Origin: Chaetorhynchus papuensis
Taxonomy: Eukaryota; Chordata; Aves; Passeriformes; Rhipiduridae
Assembly (NCBI GenBank): GCA_013396525.1
Contig: VWYX01000400.1
Span: 570,386 to 634,385, forward strand
Length of the DNA stretch: 64,000 nt
Direction: 5' to 3'
Below the pieces are notes generated by a model. The model saw only the letters and a list, made by a program, of their open reading frames with translations, did not search any database and was not told the origin of the DNA. The position numbers and the translations under genes are program-made. Below, one piece after another: positions 10,796 to 23,562 of the stretch (within the stretch, counting starts at the first letter, position 1; each line of letters starts with the position of its first letter).

Positions 10796-13700
10796 TGACA
10801 AGGTCAGCTGCAGATCTAGGAAAATCACAACAATACAAAAGGACTAAATTAATTACAGAATACTTCAAAAATTTCTTCTATATAATTTTAAGCATGTATC
10901 TTACACACGCTTCATTTTATATTCCTATCAGCTGAGATGCACCACTGACATAGATATATTAGGTTGCACTCAAGAGATTTATGAGGGGCACAAGAGAGTT
11001 GTTTCCTGGCCCAAAAATGAGGCAGACATAAGTCTCTCCTATTCAAATGTCCTCCAAAGCTGTTCTCATGCTGAAAAAAACCCCCAAAGTCTGGTATATT
11101 TTCTGTCACTGAAAGTACTTTTAGAAGTTATAATGAGTCATTATCCTTCACTTGCAAAAAACTTTAGCTTGAGTTCACATAGCTTCTATTTTATGTGTCT
11201 CTTATACAGAACTCATTATACAAATGAAATAATAATTTTTAAAAGTAGCACAAGTAAATTTTCATCTTTAAAAATCTCTTCACAATTGGAAAAGGGAGTT
11301 GGACTTGAATTTTTTTTAAAAAACAGTATGTATTTCTTTTTTTATATAACAAATCAACGATTTTATCAGGGATATTTTTCTTTTGAATTCTTTGAAAGAC
11401 TATTAACAAAAATATTAATACAAAGCAGACCTTAGAAGTTATCTAAATAATGATAACAAAACCAAATTCTGATAGAATTAATTTGTGCTTTACTTGTTTG
11501 TCTGAAAAAAAATATGTAGGAGCTGATTTCTTAGAGAGAAAAATTCTTAAATATTCTACTGATTTGTGGTAGGTCTGTATCTCTGTGCTCTTGCTATAAT
11601 TATTTTTGACAACTTAATATCTTTTTCACTTCCTTTTGAAAGTACAATCTTAAAAAACTCACTGAAGAAAGGACGTCTAGTAGCCCATGCTATCACAAGA
11701 AATATTACTGTAAAAATTTGTTAAACATCGAAATGCAAAATAAGACATCTGATAACCTGTCGTTTTCTAGATGGCTCTATTACATAAAACAAGAAATAAC
11801 AATATGATATTTTGATTATTTTGTATTTAAAAACACACTTGCATATTGTGTAGTAATTTCACATTATTGTATTTTCCAATTTTTGATCTTTAAATTTACT
11901 TAATATGCTTTCAAAACCACACAAAATAATACTGCAAGATGATGAATTCTACTTCAACTACATAATCCTGCAATTCATATCAGCCAAGTTCTATCTTTCT
12001 ATTTTGTTTTGAAGTGTTTTTTGGGTTTTGTTTCTTGTTTTATTCCCCCACTTTCTAGTCATTTAAGACTACTGTTGTTTGGAGTTAAAATTAGCTGTGC
12101 TGACACAGTGAAAGAAAAGCTTATCCTCTCTCAAACAATAACATAAATTGTTCACGTAACTATTAACATTCCTATATCTCTGAGAAATCCAAGACACCCA
12201 AGGCTGTGAAAGCAATCGAATTATTTAATACTAGCATTTAATGTACTGCTTTGGCATTCTTTAAAATTAATCTATTTCCCACACAATTGCAAATTCTGTT
12301 GGCTCTACAGATTGTTCAACAGTATCTGTAAAGAAAAAGCTGTATCTAAAGTAGTTGTTCCTTAGCGGCTGCTATTTTGTAGCACTTTGAATAATTAATA
12401 GGAAATATATGAACCCTTCTCAAATATAGTAGTACAGTTCACAGGACAATCCATGTTTTGGTAACTAAAGGCATGCCAGATAAATCCCTAGTCCTCCAGC
12501 TAGAAAATAATAGAATTTCTTGTGTCTGCAGTCATCAGTCAAGGTCTATCAGGGAGGACTGGCCATATTCACCTACAGAGAACTTTCCCAGAGAATCTCT
12601 GTACCCTCAGGAACAATCATTACTTCTTTAGTACTTTTTCAGTTAAGTGATATATCACAACTCACTAGGATAGTATTCTCATACCAAAAAATGTACATTA
12701 CATATCTTGAAATTACATTTGAGGCCGTGTAGTGGTTTTTAAAAACACATAGTTTGCTAATCTGCAAGGTAAAGGAAATAATTTGGGGCTATTTTTTCCA
12801 TTTTGTTTACATGGAGGGTGCCTGGGGAATGAACTTTTCTCAGAACTGCTGTTGTATTGTGTGTTAAAGGTAATGTGATTCTTCATTAAAAAGGACAGCC
12901 TGGGAGTCAATAAACATACACTGCAACTGACTGGGAAATGAGAGCCCAAGAGCAGACTCCAGATGCACATTATCTGATGGCATAGAAACCCACAGAATAT
13001 TTCAAATTTCTTTTATGAAATATCCAAGTAGTAAGAAATAAAGAAATGCTGTTTTCTTTAAACAATATGAAATAATATATCACTTCAATTAAATTATTTA
13101 GACTATTTTTACAACGTTATATTTATCTGTACTTTTCCAATCTTTACGTTTCACCATAGAGAAGTAGGGTATCAAAGTATCCTGAGACTAATTGGTAGAT
13201 TTCATAATTTATGTGTGAAGATATTTACATTTCTGGGTTTAATACTCATGATTACAGAAAGCAAAAGTGAATTTCTGAATTGTGTTAAGAAAACTCGGAA
13301 AAAGAATTCCACAACTGTATATTATGAAATTATATTTTGTTTTTTAAATATGTTGCACGAATTTTAGCAAACTTCTACATTGCAAGGTTAGACATTATTT
13401 AGTGTTTTAATTATGTCACTATTTCTTCTGGCAGTACTGTATTAAAATTTTAAATAACCAAAGGGTTTTTTTCCCTTCTGTTTGCTTAAATAAACAGCCA
13501 TCGGGAATTTCAACAAGATTCATCATTATCACTGTCATTTTGCAAAGTAAAATTATTATTCAGCACAGCAGGAGATGTAGAGCAGGAAAACTTCTGAAGG
13601 CTTCTCCTCAAAGAATGACAAACATTCAGCATGCCTTGCAGTCACTTAATCAATTACAGTGCTAGCTACATTGCCAAATGCATTTTGAAAATAGAGAAAT

Positions 13701-14899
13701 AGGTACCTTAGAAAGACATGACAGGAAACTTAGTGCTTAAACGTGATCAGATTTCCTCTCCAACTGAAAAACTGTACCTCAAACTGATAAATGTGAAAAT
13801 TATAATACCTATAATTTTAGATCAGCCTGACTATTACAGATAACACCTGCAAAAATAGCACAGCACATAAAAAACACCCAAGACAGTCCTCAGAATGATT
13901 GGAAGGTATACATCAATATTTGCTTATCTGGAACTTTTGTGTACATTTTTTGACATGACAAGATCTTTAGATAAGGACTGGAATTTTTTGTGTATGCTAA
14001 ATCATATGAAAGTATTAGGTTGTAGCAGTAAGTATACACAAATGAAATCAAAAAGGAGAGTGTCAAATACATGACAAATCTGAGTCATTCAAACTTTATG
14101 AAGCAACCACGAGATCTTTCTGGATTTTCTTATTATATGGTTAGATTATATCTAGCTTCAAGGATATACTTACATGCAGTGTGTCACACGTGTGGATTTT
14201 TTTCCTAAGCACCATAGTGAAATGGATAGCATGAATTGACTTGAAGTCATGGAAGGAAAAAACCCAAGCTGAAACTTAAAATGCTCTGCAGCTCTTAACC
14301 ATGCTGCTTGACACCTGCACCTGCTTGGGATTCTCAGATCTGCAGGGAGCCTCTCAGAGATGTAAGGATCTTCTTCAGTGCTTTTCATGACAAAAGAATC
14401 AGGCTGAACCGATAGTGCCTCTGTATAACTAACAGGTTCGACAGAAGCACAGCTTACTTTAAAACTTGATGACAGAAGACTGTCTCACCAAGCTGGGATA
14501 TGTGCATCTGAAGGGCAGATAACTTAATCCCCTCACAGACTGTAATTTCTGTCTGCACTACTTTTATGGATAAAGGGTGGCAATCTATACATCTCTAAGG
14601 GAAACCTTTCTTTATTTGTTGAAATAATCTCTTCAAATGGTTTTGGATATTACTAAGTACCCCTATGCAATATTTACTATAGCTACATCTGTACTGATAA
14701 ATGAAGTGAACCCAAGGGGCACACACTCCCCTCACAGTCTGGCAGATCAGAATGGTATCCGGATGTATTTCTCAGATAATTTCTAAAGTCAGATGATCAA
14801 ACTACTGAACATTTGGTCCTGAGCCGTCTCAGCCTCATGGCATTCGTAGGACCCTAAGGCATAACTTCTTCAGTTTAAAATGTCTAAAATAATGTAACA
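10796..14899. other. Intergenic, AT-rich, no recognised element
   Basis: Long AT-rich stretch with scattered A/T runs. I find no coding exon, transposon, tRNA or tandem array. Confidence 0.5.
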
Positions 14900-15125
14900 C
14901 GTCTCTTCCCTCCCTTGCTGCCTTCTTAATTCTTCTCTGCCTGCTCATCTCCCTGTCTTTCTCTCTACCTATCTTTCCTTCCATCTTTCTTGCTCTCCAT
15001 CTGTTTTTCTTTCAGTCTTCCTTTCTTGTCTTTTTTCTTTCTGTTTTCATCAGACTGTCTATTACCCTTTCTTCCCTTCTTGATTTTCTTCAGGTGTGTG
15101 TTTTTCCTTCCCTTCTTTCGGCACA
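14900..15125. repeat. Polypyrimidine (CTTT/CCTT) tract
   Basis: About 220 bp in which the plus strand is dominated by C and T, with degenerate TTTC, TCCT and CTTT units. The Lys/Arg-rich ORF on the opposite strand (14965-15267) follows from this composition. Confidence 0.85.
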
Positions 15126-18100
15126 GGGGTCTTACTTCAGAGGTAAAGAGGTAAAGCATATATTTAATATCCCAGGGCGGTTTTGTAATGTAAATCCATT
15201 TGTTTCTTTTCTCAATTACTTTTCTTAATGTATTTCTAGGAAATCGTGAGTAATATTGCAGAGACAAGAGAGCCTACACCAGGTTGAACTTCTTTTTACT
15301 GATTTTAGACAATAATTTTTGGTGTCACATATGTCCTAAAACTCATCTTTTTGTGATTTGATTTCTCTGGAAGAAAACCATCATGGATGAAATGCCAGCA
15401 TGGATGCTGATTGACATCATCATGAAAAACAATTACAATGAAGTAATTTGACAGCAAATATATGTCTAAAGTTATCCCACCCTAGTTCCCTGTAAGCAGA
15501 GTGTGATGTTATTAGCTGGGGCATGCTATTACTCTGCAATTCTAGTTTTCCTTTTGTGGAATCTGGAACAGGGAAAAGACAAATGGATAATGAAGATGTG
15601 GAGTCAGGGCATTACAAGGCAGTGGCAACACTTAATCCTAGTCACCTGGAAGTTCTGTGTTTTTTTGGTATATTTTTGTACTTCAAGGTGAACTTAATGC
15701 ACAAAACAGATTTACAGAAACTACGTAATTTTTTTTTCTTCCTTCATACCAATAAAATCTTTGCTAATAAATATCAAGCTGCTGCCTGAGGTAAGTATTT
15801 GAGATTTCAGCAAACATTAGAGGACCCAGAAGGAAGGCTAAACATCATTCCAACACAGCTGGCTAAGATGTGAGGTTTTCTGAATTATTTGATTGGTCTT
15901 CTAACATATCCCACGGGTAAAGTAGGGCTCAAACAGCTCAGCAGGAAAGATAGTGCAATATATTCACCCTGGATCATTAAAACTCTGAAACAGTGTATTC
16001 TTTTACCCAGTCTTGGGCAGGGATTAGAAAATGTATTATCACTTCTGCAGATGCCAAGCACTGAAGCTACTGTTCTATTCATACCTTGAAGCTTTCTATC
16101 CCTGAGGATACCTTCTTTACGGAAACTATTGACTTTTTCCATCTGATGTATCACTCACAAAGTATTCCAGTCTTCTATTTGCCTGCATGACTTTTATGGA
16201 GGGAAGCATTGATTTTTTTTTTTTTATTTTTTTTTTTTTTTGTAATAGGTTTTTAAAATAGTTCTTTTAAAAGTTACCTTTCTTCCTCTTCTGTGTCAGT
16301 AAAAAGAAGAAAAGTAAAGACTGAAGAAAAGAGCTGTGTTGTCATTGAATCTATGATGCATGTGGGATCCATATATACAGACTTTATAAAACTGTTACAC
16401 AAATTGGCTGCAGTTCTCTGGACAGCAGTCTGTTCTGTGTGGGAAATAAGCACTGCAAAGAAAATTGAAGTTAATAATTTGCAAACATTCTTTTACTTGT
16501 GTTATCTTGTAGATTTTTTACTGACATTCATAAAAAATACTTACCTTCACATAGTTAAGACATGCTCAATATAAATTTCTGCAAGTGAAGTTTTGCATCA
16601 AGATTCTTGTTAGATGAGACTCAGAACTGTAAGCTTATGTTCGGTTTTAAGTCAGGAAAATCACAATCTTTTTTCTTGTGGGATTTTTTTCCAACCCTCT
16701 AGAATGTCTCTTTAGACTAGTGATAGCCCATTTTTTCTATTGATTTTATTCTCTCTTGACATAGATTAGCAATAGCATCTTCTGAAGAAAGCTCGTGTGT
16801 ACACACTATTTTGAGTACCAATATGAATATAAGCATTTATGAAATGGTTTATTAGTTACTTTCAGAATTACATGTGCATGTGTTTACATGGGTGATTTAA
16901 TCTGTACTAACTACTTTTGTTGGTATATACAGATGTGGTAGTTTAGCAATATATTTGGTTATGTGTGAAGAGGAAGGATGAAAAGTCAGCTGTGTCATAT
17001 TTCAGAATCAAACTCCAAAGATTAATTAAGTAGGCCAATCAAGCTCCCTTTACACTTATCTCTAAGAGTTTTTAAAAATAAAAAATGGAGGCTTTATATA
17101 TACATTTATACTATTAAAATTGTTATTTATACATTGTAAATCTATCCATGACTACTCCAAAATACTCTATTAAACTTTAAAATGATTAAAAATGTCACCA
17201 TTAAGTAATATTTAATTTCTTTTAGAAGAGTGTAAGTTTAGTCAGACTATTTAGATGAATTATTGTACAGCAGCAGATTACTGTAATTTACATTACAAGG
17301 CACTGACTCCTTTTCTAATACAACATTGTACTGTAGCACAGATAATTCATATAAAGTTGCCATGAACAGTATTCTTAGTTGGGATTGAATTCCTGATTCT
17401 GTTAATGACAATGAGAGTTTTCACATGCGTTGCAGAGATATAAGAGTTTTATTCAGGGATTTGGCCCATTGCTTGTTTATCCATTAGCTATTAATATGAT
17501 CTGAAAATTCTGTTGGAGAGATGCATACGGCTCAGATAGTTTTCAAGTTTGTTTACAGAAACTGGTAAAGGTTAATATCTTCTGTCTATATCACATTTTC
17601 AACTTTAACTGTAAAAAGGGAACTTACCTAGTCCCACAGAATTGAGGGTTTTTTCATACTTACCTGACACTTCTATGTGAGAATAGAAATACAGAAATTG
17701 CTTGGGAAATCCTTTAAAGTTCCTCCAAAAATAGGGTGAAATACTAATGAATGGATAATTCAAGTACAGCTCTTTAGTCTGTTAAAAAAGTGCTTAGCTT
17801 GCCAAAGCAGTCAAAGGAAAGAGGCAGATGTCTTTGATGGCATTTAATGGAAAAACCTACCTTCCTATTTAATTCTTACTTATTTTATTTTTGTATCCTA
17901 GGTTAGACACTTAGGGTCAAGTGAAATGAATTTTTATAACAGAAATTGAGTTAATTGAACTCAAACTTTTAAGCCCGTGAAGCACCTGTTCAAGCCTTAA
18001 ATGCCCTAACTGAAATATTTATGAGTTGTCATAGTAGAAACAGTACATCAAATGTTAGTTTTCTCCTGAAGAAACAATTGGATTGGTAGGGGTATGCAGT

Positions 18101-18366
18101 ATGTTCTTTTTATTCAATTTTTTGTGCTAATAATTCATCAAGGTTAAAATAGACATAATTTGCCCTGTTTGTTGCAATGAAATTCTACACAGGTTTGAAT
18201 CTACTACAGACATTTCTGTATTTTTGACAGTTTGTCACTGCTTTTCACAAGTCTTCAAAATAGGTTAATAATATCCTACAAAGTTATGAGTGAAAAAAGT
18301 GACTGAATTTATTTTAAAAGCCATGAACTGTGGAAATTCATCTGGAAAAGACAGCCACCTGCACAT
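15126..18366. other. Intergenic with poly(T) block at 16213-16241
   Basis: AT-rich DNA. A T-run with one interrupting A lies at 16213-16241 and could be a retroposed poly(A) tail in antisense, but no body is recognisable. No gene is found. Confidence 0.5.
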
Positions 18367-18590
18367 TTTATGGAAGGAGGCTAAAGCTATTTACAAAAAG
18401 GCAATCAGAAACTCTTCAGTGAAATAAGTACTACAGAGAATTCTTCAAGCCATTAAGACAACAGTAATTTAACACAATTCAAAGTAGAAAGACCCTACTG
18501 ATCAAATTATTGTCTGTCTAAAGTTATTTTAAATTGTAGCCTGTATGTACTGTAGCCTTCTTAACAATCCAGAGTTCTAACACATTGGGA
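18367..18590 (+). repeat. Unclassified ~220-bp direct repeat, copy A
   Basis: It is clearly alignable to 19954-20182 in the same orientation. Shared blocks include AAAGCTATTTACAAAA, CTACAGAGAATTCTTC, CCATTAAGACAA, ATTTAACACA, GTAGAAAGACCCTA/GATAGAAAGACCCTA, AGCCTGTATGTACTGTA and TAACACATTGGGA, separated by small indels. By eye identity is roughly four in five. I recognise no transposon family, terminal inverted repeats or coding potential. Confidence 0.85.
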
Positions 18591-18969
18591 AAACACACAT
18601 AGCAACAGATGCACAAATAGCTACACTTAACAAAGTTGGCGAATTAGAAAAGCATATCATCAAAAAATGAAAGAAACGAGAAAAAAAAAAAGTCAGACCT
18701 CTGCTTCTACCTTATTTTCTGCTTCAAAGGGCCACAACTTCATCTTCTGTTAGGTATCTTTTTATAAGTGCTGTATTTGTGCTGTAGGACAATTGATTTC
18801 TTTTCACTGATGAGAATTGTTGAAGTCATTTCACTGAACTGCAGAAAGGCTTTCTTTCCACAGAATACGTTGAATGTCCATGAAAATAAACAGGTGGGTA
18901 TGTGATGAAGAAAAATTTATCTGGTGATCCAGGTTAGATTAAAGATATGAATATCATTCACCTGTCATG

Positions 18970-19023
18970 TAGATAGATAGGTAGATGGATAAACATAGAT
19001 GGAAAAAATAGGTAGATGGATAG
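18970..19023. repeat. GATA/GATG tetranucleotide microsatellite
   Basis: Interrupted TAGA, TAGG and TGGA units. It lies between the two copies of the 220-bp repeat. Confidence 0.85.
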
Positions 19024-19953
19024 AACAGTAAGTCTTCTTTTTGCAGTGAATTGCACTTCTAATTGCAGTGAAGATTGCATAAAGCAGAGTTCCATCCTGA
19101 AGTTTAGGATCTGCTCATTCAAATTACTATGTGTTCAGGGAATAATCACACAAAAGGCTTAAATATTTTCTCAGCTTTCAGTGTAAAAGTATTTACTATT
19201 GACTGGAAAAAGGAGATATGTTAAATAATGAAAGGACCATAGTAAAGCAAACCTAATGACTGAGTTCTAAAAATATTTTTTTATCCTTAAAATTAAATTG
19301 TATTTAATGATAAAAATAGTATCCACCCTTCACTATGAAAAAGTTATGTCGCTTTCTTTTGCTTTCAACTAGATAGCTCCACTACGTGTTTCTCTATTAA
19401 AAAGGAAAGGACATATCTCACAACAGTTCAACAATTTTTGTCTCAATGAATAACAGCTAAAAAAGAAAGAATTAGATGATTAGATCTCATTTTTGTAGTT
19501 TGCTCCTTGTACATTCATTTTATTTAACATGGCTTATACCATGTCTGTGATTCTTCATGACTTCTTGGGCTTCCTCTGCCTTGTGGGCTTAAACAAAGTT
19601 TTTTTCACACTGTGCTCTGCATACTTAGTATTTCATTTTAATTTCTCAATATTTTGCAGAAAATTCCCACTTTGTACAATTTCCTCTTCCATTCCTACTT
19701 TTTTGACTGCAAAATATGTGTGCACATGGAAAAGTTGCTTCCCATCAGATATTCTTTGTGAAGGTGAAACCAGGGCATCCTGAATGGAAATACAAGGAGA
19801 GTTTTCTAGTATGATTTGTCTCTGCCAAGGAGAAAAACTGAAAATTAGTATGTTTTTATCTTAATCTTTTCCTTTTGTTGCATTTTCAAATCAAATATGT
19901 TGGAGTTTTTAGGGAGAATATGGCCTTGCAAGATCTGGTAGATTTATCATTAT

Positions 19954-20182
19954 ATTTTTATGGCAGGATGATAAAGCTATTTACAAAAGGTAATCAGAAG
20001 CTCTGCAGTTAAATATGCACTACAGAGAATTCTTCTCTGTAAACCATTAAGACAAAAGCCATTTAACACAGTTCATGATAGAAAGACCCTAGTGAGGAAA
20101 CTATTGCCTATCAAAAGTAATTTTAATCTGCAGCCTGTATGTACTGTAACCTTCTGGAAGATCTGGAGGCGTAACACATTGG
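19954..20182 (+). repeat. Unclassified ~220-bp direct repeat, copy B
   Basis: Second copy of the repeat at 18367-18590, about 1.6 kb downstream in the same orientation. Flanking sequence on either side loses similarity within a few bases of TTTTTATGG on the left and CACATTGGGA on the right. The divergence suggests an old event. Confidence 0.85.
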
Positions 20183-20739
20183 GAGTTCAGTGCATTTTCT
20201 ACTTTTTCCATGACTGAGGATTCACTGATGCTCCTTCATGACATGGTATGTTATTTGAGGCCTCATTGTACCCAAGGGACATAAAAACCTGTTACTAAAA
20301 CTCCCAGAGAAATGTTCACTTGAGGCAGTTTAAGGTGGCAGAAGGGATGGTGCAACTTCAGCACAAAATACTTAACCTCCAAGTCTCCTCAGTACCCTAA
20401 TTTCTGGTTATTTTTTTCCTCTGGAAAAATTGAATTTTCTCTTTTTCACTACATTTCCATTTCTACAGTAATGCCAGGGTAGAACAGGTTTTTTCTCCCA
20501 AAGTTAAGAGAAATGGTAACTGTAAAAAATTCACAGAAAAGAAACAACATGTAATGCAACACAAGCATTAAATTAGTGCCCCGCTCTTTATCTGAGAGTT
20601 GGATGTAAGTCAGGTGATATTTCTCTAGGCTGCTGATAGATGAGAATTCTGTCCTTTTTCTGGACATATACATGAAGATATGAAAAGTGATGCTTTTAAA
20701 TATCTTAGTTATATGGAAACCAGTCTGTACATGAGCGGT
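20183..20739. other. Intergenic, unassigned
   Basis: No transposon or gene is recognised. A minus-strand ORF runs through it (20449-20943) without recognisable domains. Confidence 0.45.
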
Positions 20740-21125
20740 CCAAGTACTTTTTCTTAGTGGCCCTATTGCTGGTGTTCTCAGCAGCCGGGGTTGAAAAAGA
20801 GAACCAAAGGATCTGAGGAGGTCACCTCGGCCACCACTCTCTTTCCAGGAAAGGTTGCCATGTAGATTCACTCTGACAAATTTTGTGTTTTTTCTTTGTG
20901 ACAGCAACAAGTGACGGCCAGGTCTTCGCGTGCAGTCTCTCACACACGCATACCCTGGCCCTTTCTGCTGCCTCTGATGGGCAATGTGGTTCGCCCTAAG
21001 ATGAGAATACCATGTGGAGATTGCACAAAAAGCTCTCTCACCACAGTCTTGCAGTTCATTACCTTCTTGTCTTTAAAGAAGTCCTGCTGTACTGCCAAAA
21101 CTTTGGAAGTTTCTTGCATGTCCAC
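20740..21125. other. GC- and CpG-richer island of unknown identity
   Basis: This block is richer in G, C and CpG than its surroundings (for example CAGCCGGGG, CTCGGCC, GACGGCCAGGTCTTCGCG). Minus-strand ORFs at 20449-20943 (164 codons) and 20940-21125 overlap it. Neither shows a domain or clear splice sites that I can identify. It may be an unclassified retroelement or a decayed retrocopy. Confidence 0.35.
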
Positions 21126-22438
21126 AAAAAGGGATTCGTTTAAAGGTTTTTCTCTATTAAAGGTTATCTATTTCAAACCTGCAAGTACAAGGACTCTTTA
21201 ATCAGGGACAGGAATCTTTAGTAGTTCTTTTTTTTACCATTTTTTGCCTCTTTTTTTTTGCTTTTCATTTAAATGAGTGAAATCCCGTCTTTATCTAAGT
21301 AATTTTTCCTCTTGACTGTTGAAAAAAATCAAAGCTAATATTCTCTAAGTGTTCTCCAGGCATAATTGAATTTTCTATTATCTTCTAAAGGTGAAGAATC
21401 AAGTGTCCATGAAGTATAATATATTTGATATAGCATTATTTCTATTTGAATTGATACTTAACATTATGAAGACCTTTCCCTTGTGTAGTAAAAACCAGTG
21501 TTTGATTATAATTGCCATCCTACTGTGAATAATCACTTCATCCACTCATAAATGCAATTAGAATATTCATATTTTATTAGATATTTGATAAGTAGCACTG
21601 GCCTAATTTCATATTCCTTAGGACAAATCTTATCAATCAGACAAAAAGAGTAAATTAAGCAAATTGTAAGCAAAATAGTTTAGTACAAATGTCGAAGTTC
21701 AAACATTAGATAGTATAGTCATAAGCCATAATCTAGATACTATTTTTCATCAATTTTTACAGTATCCTTAGCAAAAAATTACCCCAAAGAAACTTATTTT
21801 TCTGAGGAATAGGTATAAATATAAATAAACAAAAAGACTAAATATTAAATACCTTTTTTGTTACCTTTGTGCAATCTATTATTTACTCACAAAAATAAAA
21901 GATGGAGGAAATATATAGACAATGAATGGCCACATGGACAGATAAATACCAGTTCAAATATGACTATACAGTAGATTTCTCCAAAATGTGGTTAATTTGT
22001 GTCAAATTTAACATTGGTTACTCAAGTGAAGGACTTATTTCAAAGGATATTTTTAGGGAAGGAAAAGATGTGTTTTTCTGGGTTCGGGGTTTTTTTGGTT
22101 GGATTCTGATTAAATCAGCGATGTTTTTCACAAACATATCACTGCAGTTAATCTTCTTCACGTAAAGTATTACTAAACCTATGACATTGTTGCTGTTCAA
22201 AACCAATCATGTAGAGAGACAGGAATAACTAGTAGCACACAGCTTTGCTACGTATGATATGGCAAACCCACCTTTAGATCCACGGTTTACCTAGCTCAGA
22301 TCCATGACTTGGACATGAGTCTACATTTCCCTTTTTGGTCATATCTGTTCCAGTCCAGAACAGTTGAGAACATTTTGTGTTCATCTTTTTCTTTAGGTAG
22401 GGAAAAAGAAACAATTATCCAAAGGATTACATCTATCT
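21126..22438. other. Intergenic, AT-rich
   Basis: No recognisable gene or transposon. Confidence 0.55.
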
Positions 22439-22763
22439 TGTGGTTTAACCCCAGCTGGCAACTAAGTACCAATCAGCCACTTACTTACTTCCCACACCCT
22501 CCCAGGTGGAGAAGGAGAATCAGAAAAAAGCTAAAACACTCAGGTTGAGATAAGAACAGTTTAATAATTGAAACAAATGAACAAACAAAACCAGTAACAC
22601 TAATGATGATAACAACGGCAGTAATAATAATAATAAAATTAGTAATGGAAAGGAATGAGAGAGGAATAAAACTCAAAAACAAGTGATGCACAACAGAGTT
22701 GTTTACCAGCTGCTGACCAATGCTCAGCCTGTCCCCAAGCAGCTATTGGCAAACTTATGGAGT
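22439..22763 (-). mobile_element. Endogenous retrovirus LTR fragment (avian ERVL-like)
   Basis: It begins at a TG edge with TGTGGTTTAACCCCAGCTGG and then shows GGTTGAGATAAGAACAGTTT, a GAT/TAA-rich stretch, and ACAAGTGATGCACAACAGAG and CTGCTGACCAATGCTCAGCC, phrases I associate with a common avian LTR. Read on the minus strand, an ATTAAA polyadenylation signal precedes a U5-like end finishing in CA, so the LTR is probably in minus orientation. The opposite end is lost near 22763, making this a truncated solo LTR. Confidence 0.7.
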
Positions 22764-23044
22764 ATACCTTTGAGTCCTTCATCCAAGACATTTGTGAAGA
22801 CACTGAAAGACCATTGGACCTAAAATGACTTTTATATAGAACCTTCATTCACTAAAATGAAAAAGACAGAAAATTAATGTCTGATGAAATTTCTGTGACC
22901 TAGTCCAGATCCCACATAGTGCATTATACTGTTATTTATCATCTGAAAACTAGAAAAAATAAACAAATCTCTATTTGTAACTATTTCTGTTAAGCTAGTT
23001 CTCTATAAATATCCCCTAAATTTACTAATGTTAAAGAGTTTAGT
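22764..23044. other. Short unassigned spacer
   Basis: GAGTCCTTCATCCAAGACAT near 22771 faintly recalls antisense CR1, but not enough to call it. Nothing else is seen. Confidence 0.4.
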
Positions 23045-23562
23045 GTATGACTAGACTTTAGTAAAACATTTGATACGGCTTCCAACAGCATTCTCCTGGA
23101 GAAACTGGTTTACCGTAGTGTAGACAGATGTACAATTCAATAGGTAAAAAATAGGCTGAACGGCTGGGCCCAGAGTGGTGGTGACTGGATATGCATCCAG
23201 CTGGTGGCCGGTCAGCAGCGCTGTTCCCCAGGACTCGGTATCAGGGCCAGTCCTGTTTAACATCTTTATCAGCGACCTGAAGAAGGGATCAAGTGCACTC
23301 TCAGTAAATTTGCAGACAACAGCAAGTTGGGTGATAGTGTTGGTCTGCTGGAGGGTAGGAGGGCTCTGCAGAGGCTGGAACAGGCTGGATTGATGGGTCA
23401 AGGCTAGTTGGTAGAATCACCATCCCAGCAAGTGTTCAAAAAATATGTGGATGTGGAACTTGGTGGCAAGACTTAGTGGTGAACATGGTAGTGCTAGGCC
23501 AAAGGTCTGTCTCAATGATCTTAGAGGTTTCTTTCCAACCCTAAAGATTCAGAGTGCTACTT
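23045..23562 (+). mobile_element. CR1 LINE fragment with RT motifs and 3' end
   Basis: Sense reverse-transcriptase text is visible: GACTTTAGTAAAACATTTGA (DFSKTFD), then GTCCTGTTTAACATCTTTAT (VLFNIFI), then AGTAAATTTGCAGACAACAG (a decayed FADD box, FADN). After GGAACAGGCTGGATTGATGG the sequence jumps to CACCATCCCAGCAAGTGTTC and ends with CAATGATCTTAGAGG and TTTCCAACCCTAAAGATTC. The catalytic Asp change and stops show it is inactive, and the jump is an internal deletion. Confidence 0.9.

Noticed and set aside
14965..15267. Lys/Arg-rich 100-codon minus-strand ORF
   Set aside because: Produced by the polypyrimidine tract read on the opposite strand.
22764..22830. Additional antisense CR1 piece
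   Set aside because: Only one phrase (GTCCTTCATCCAAGACAT) is suggestive; too short to support.
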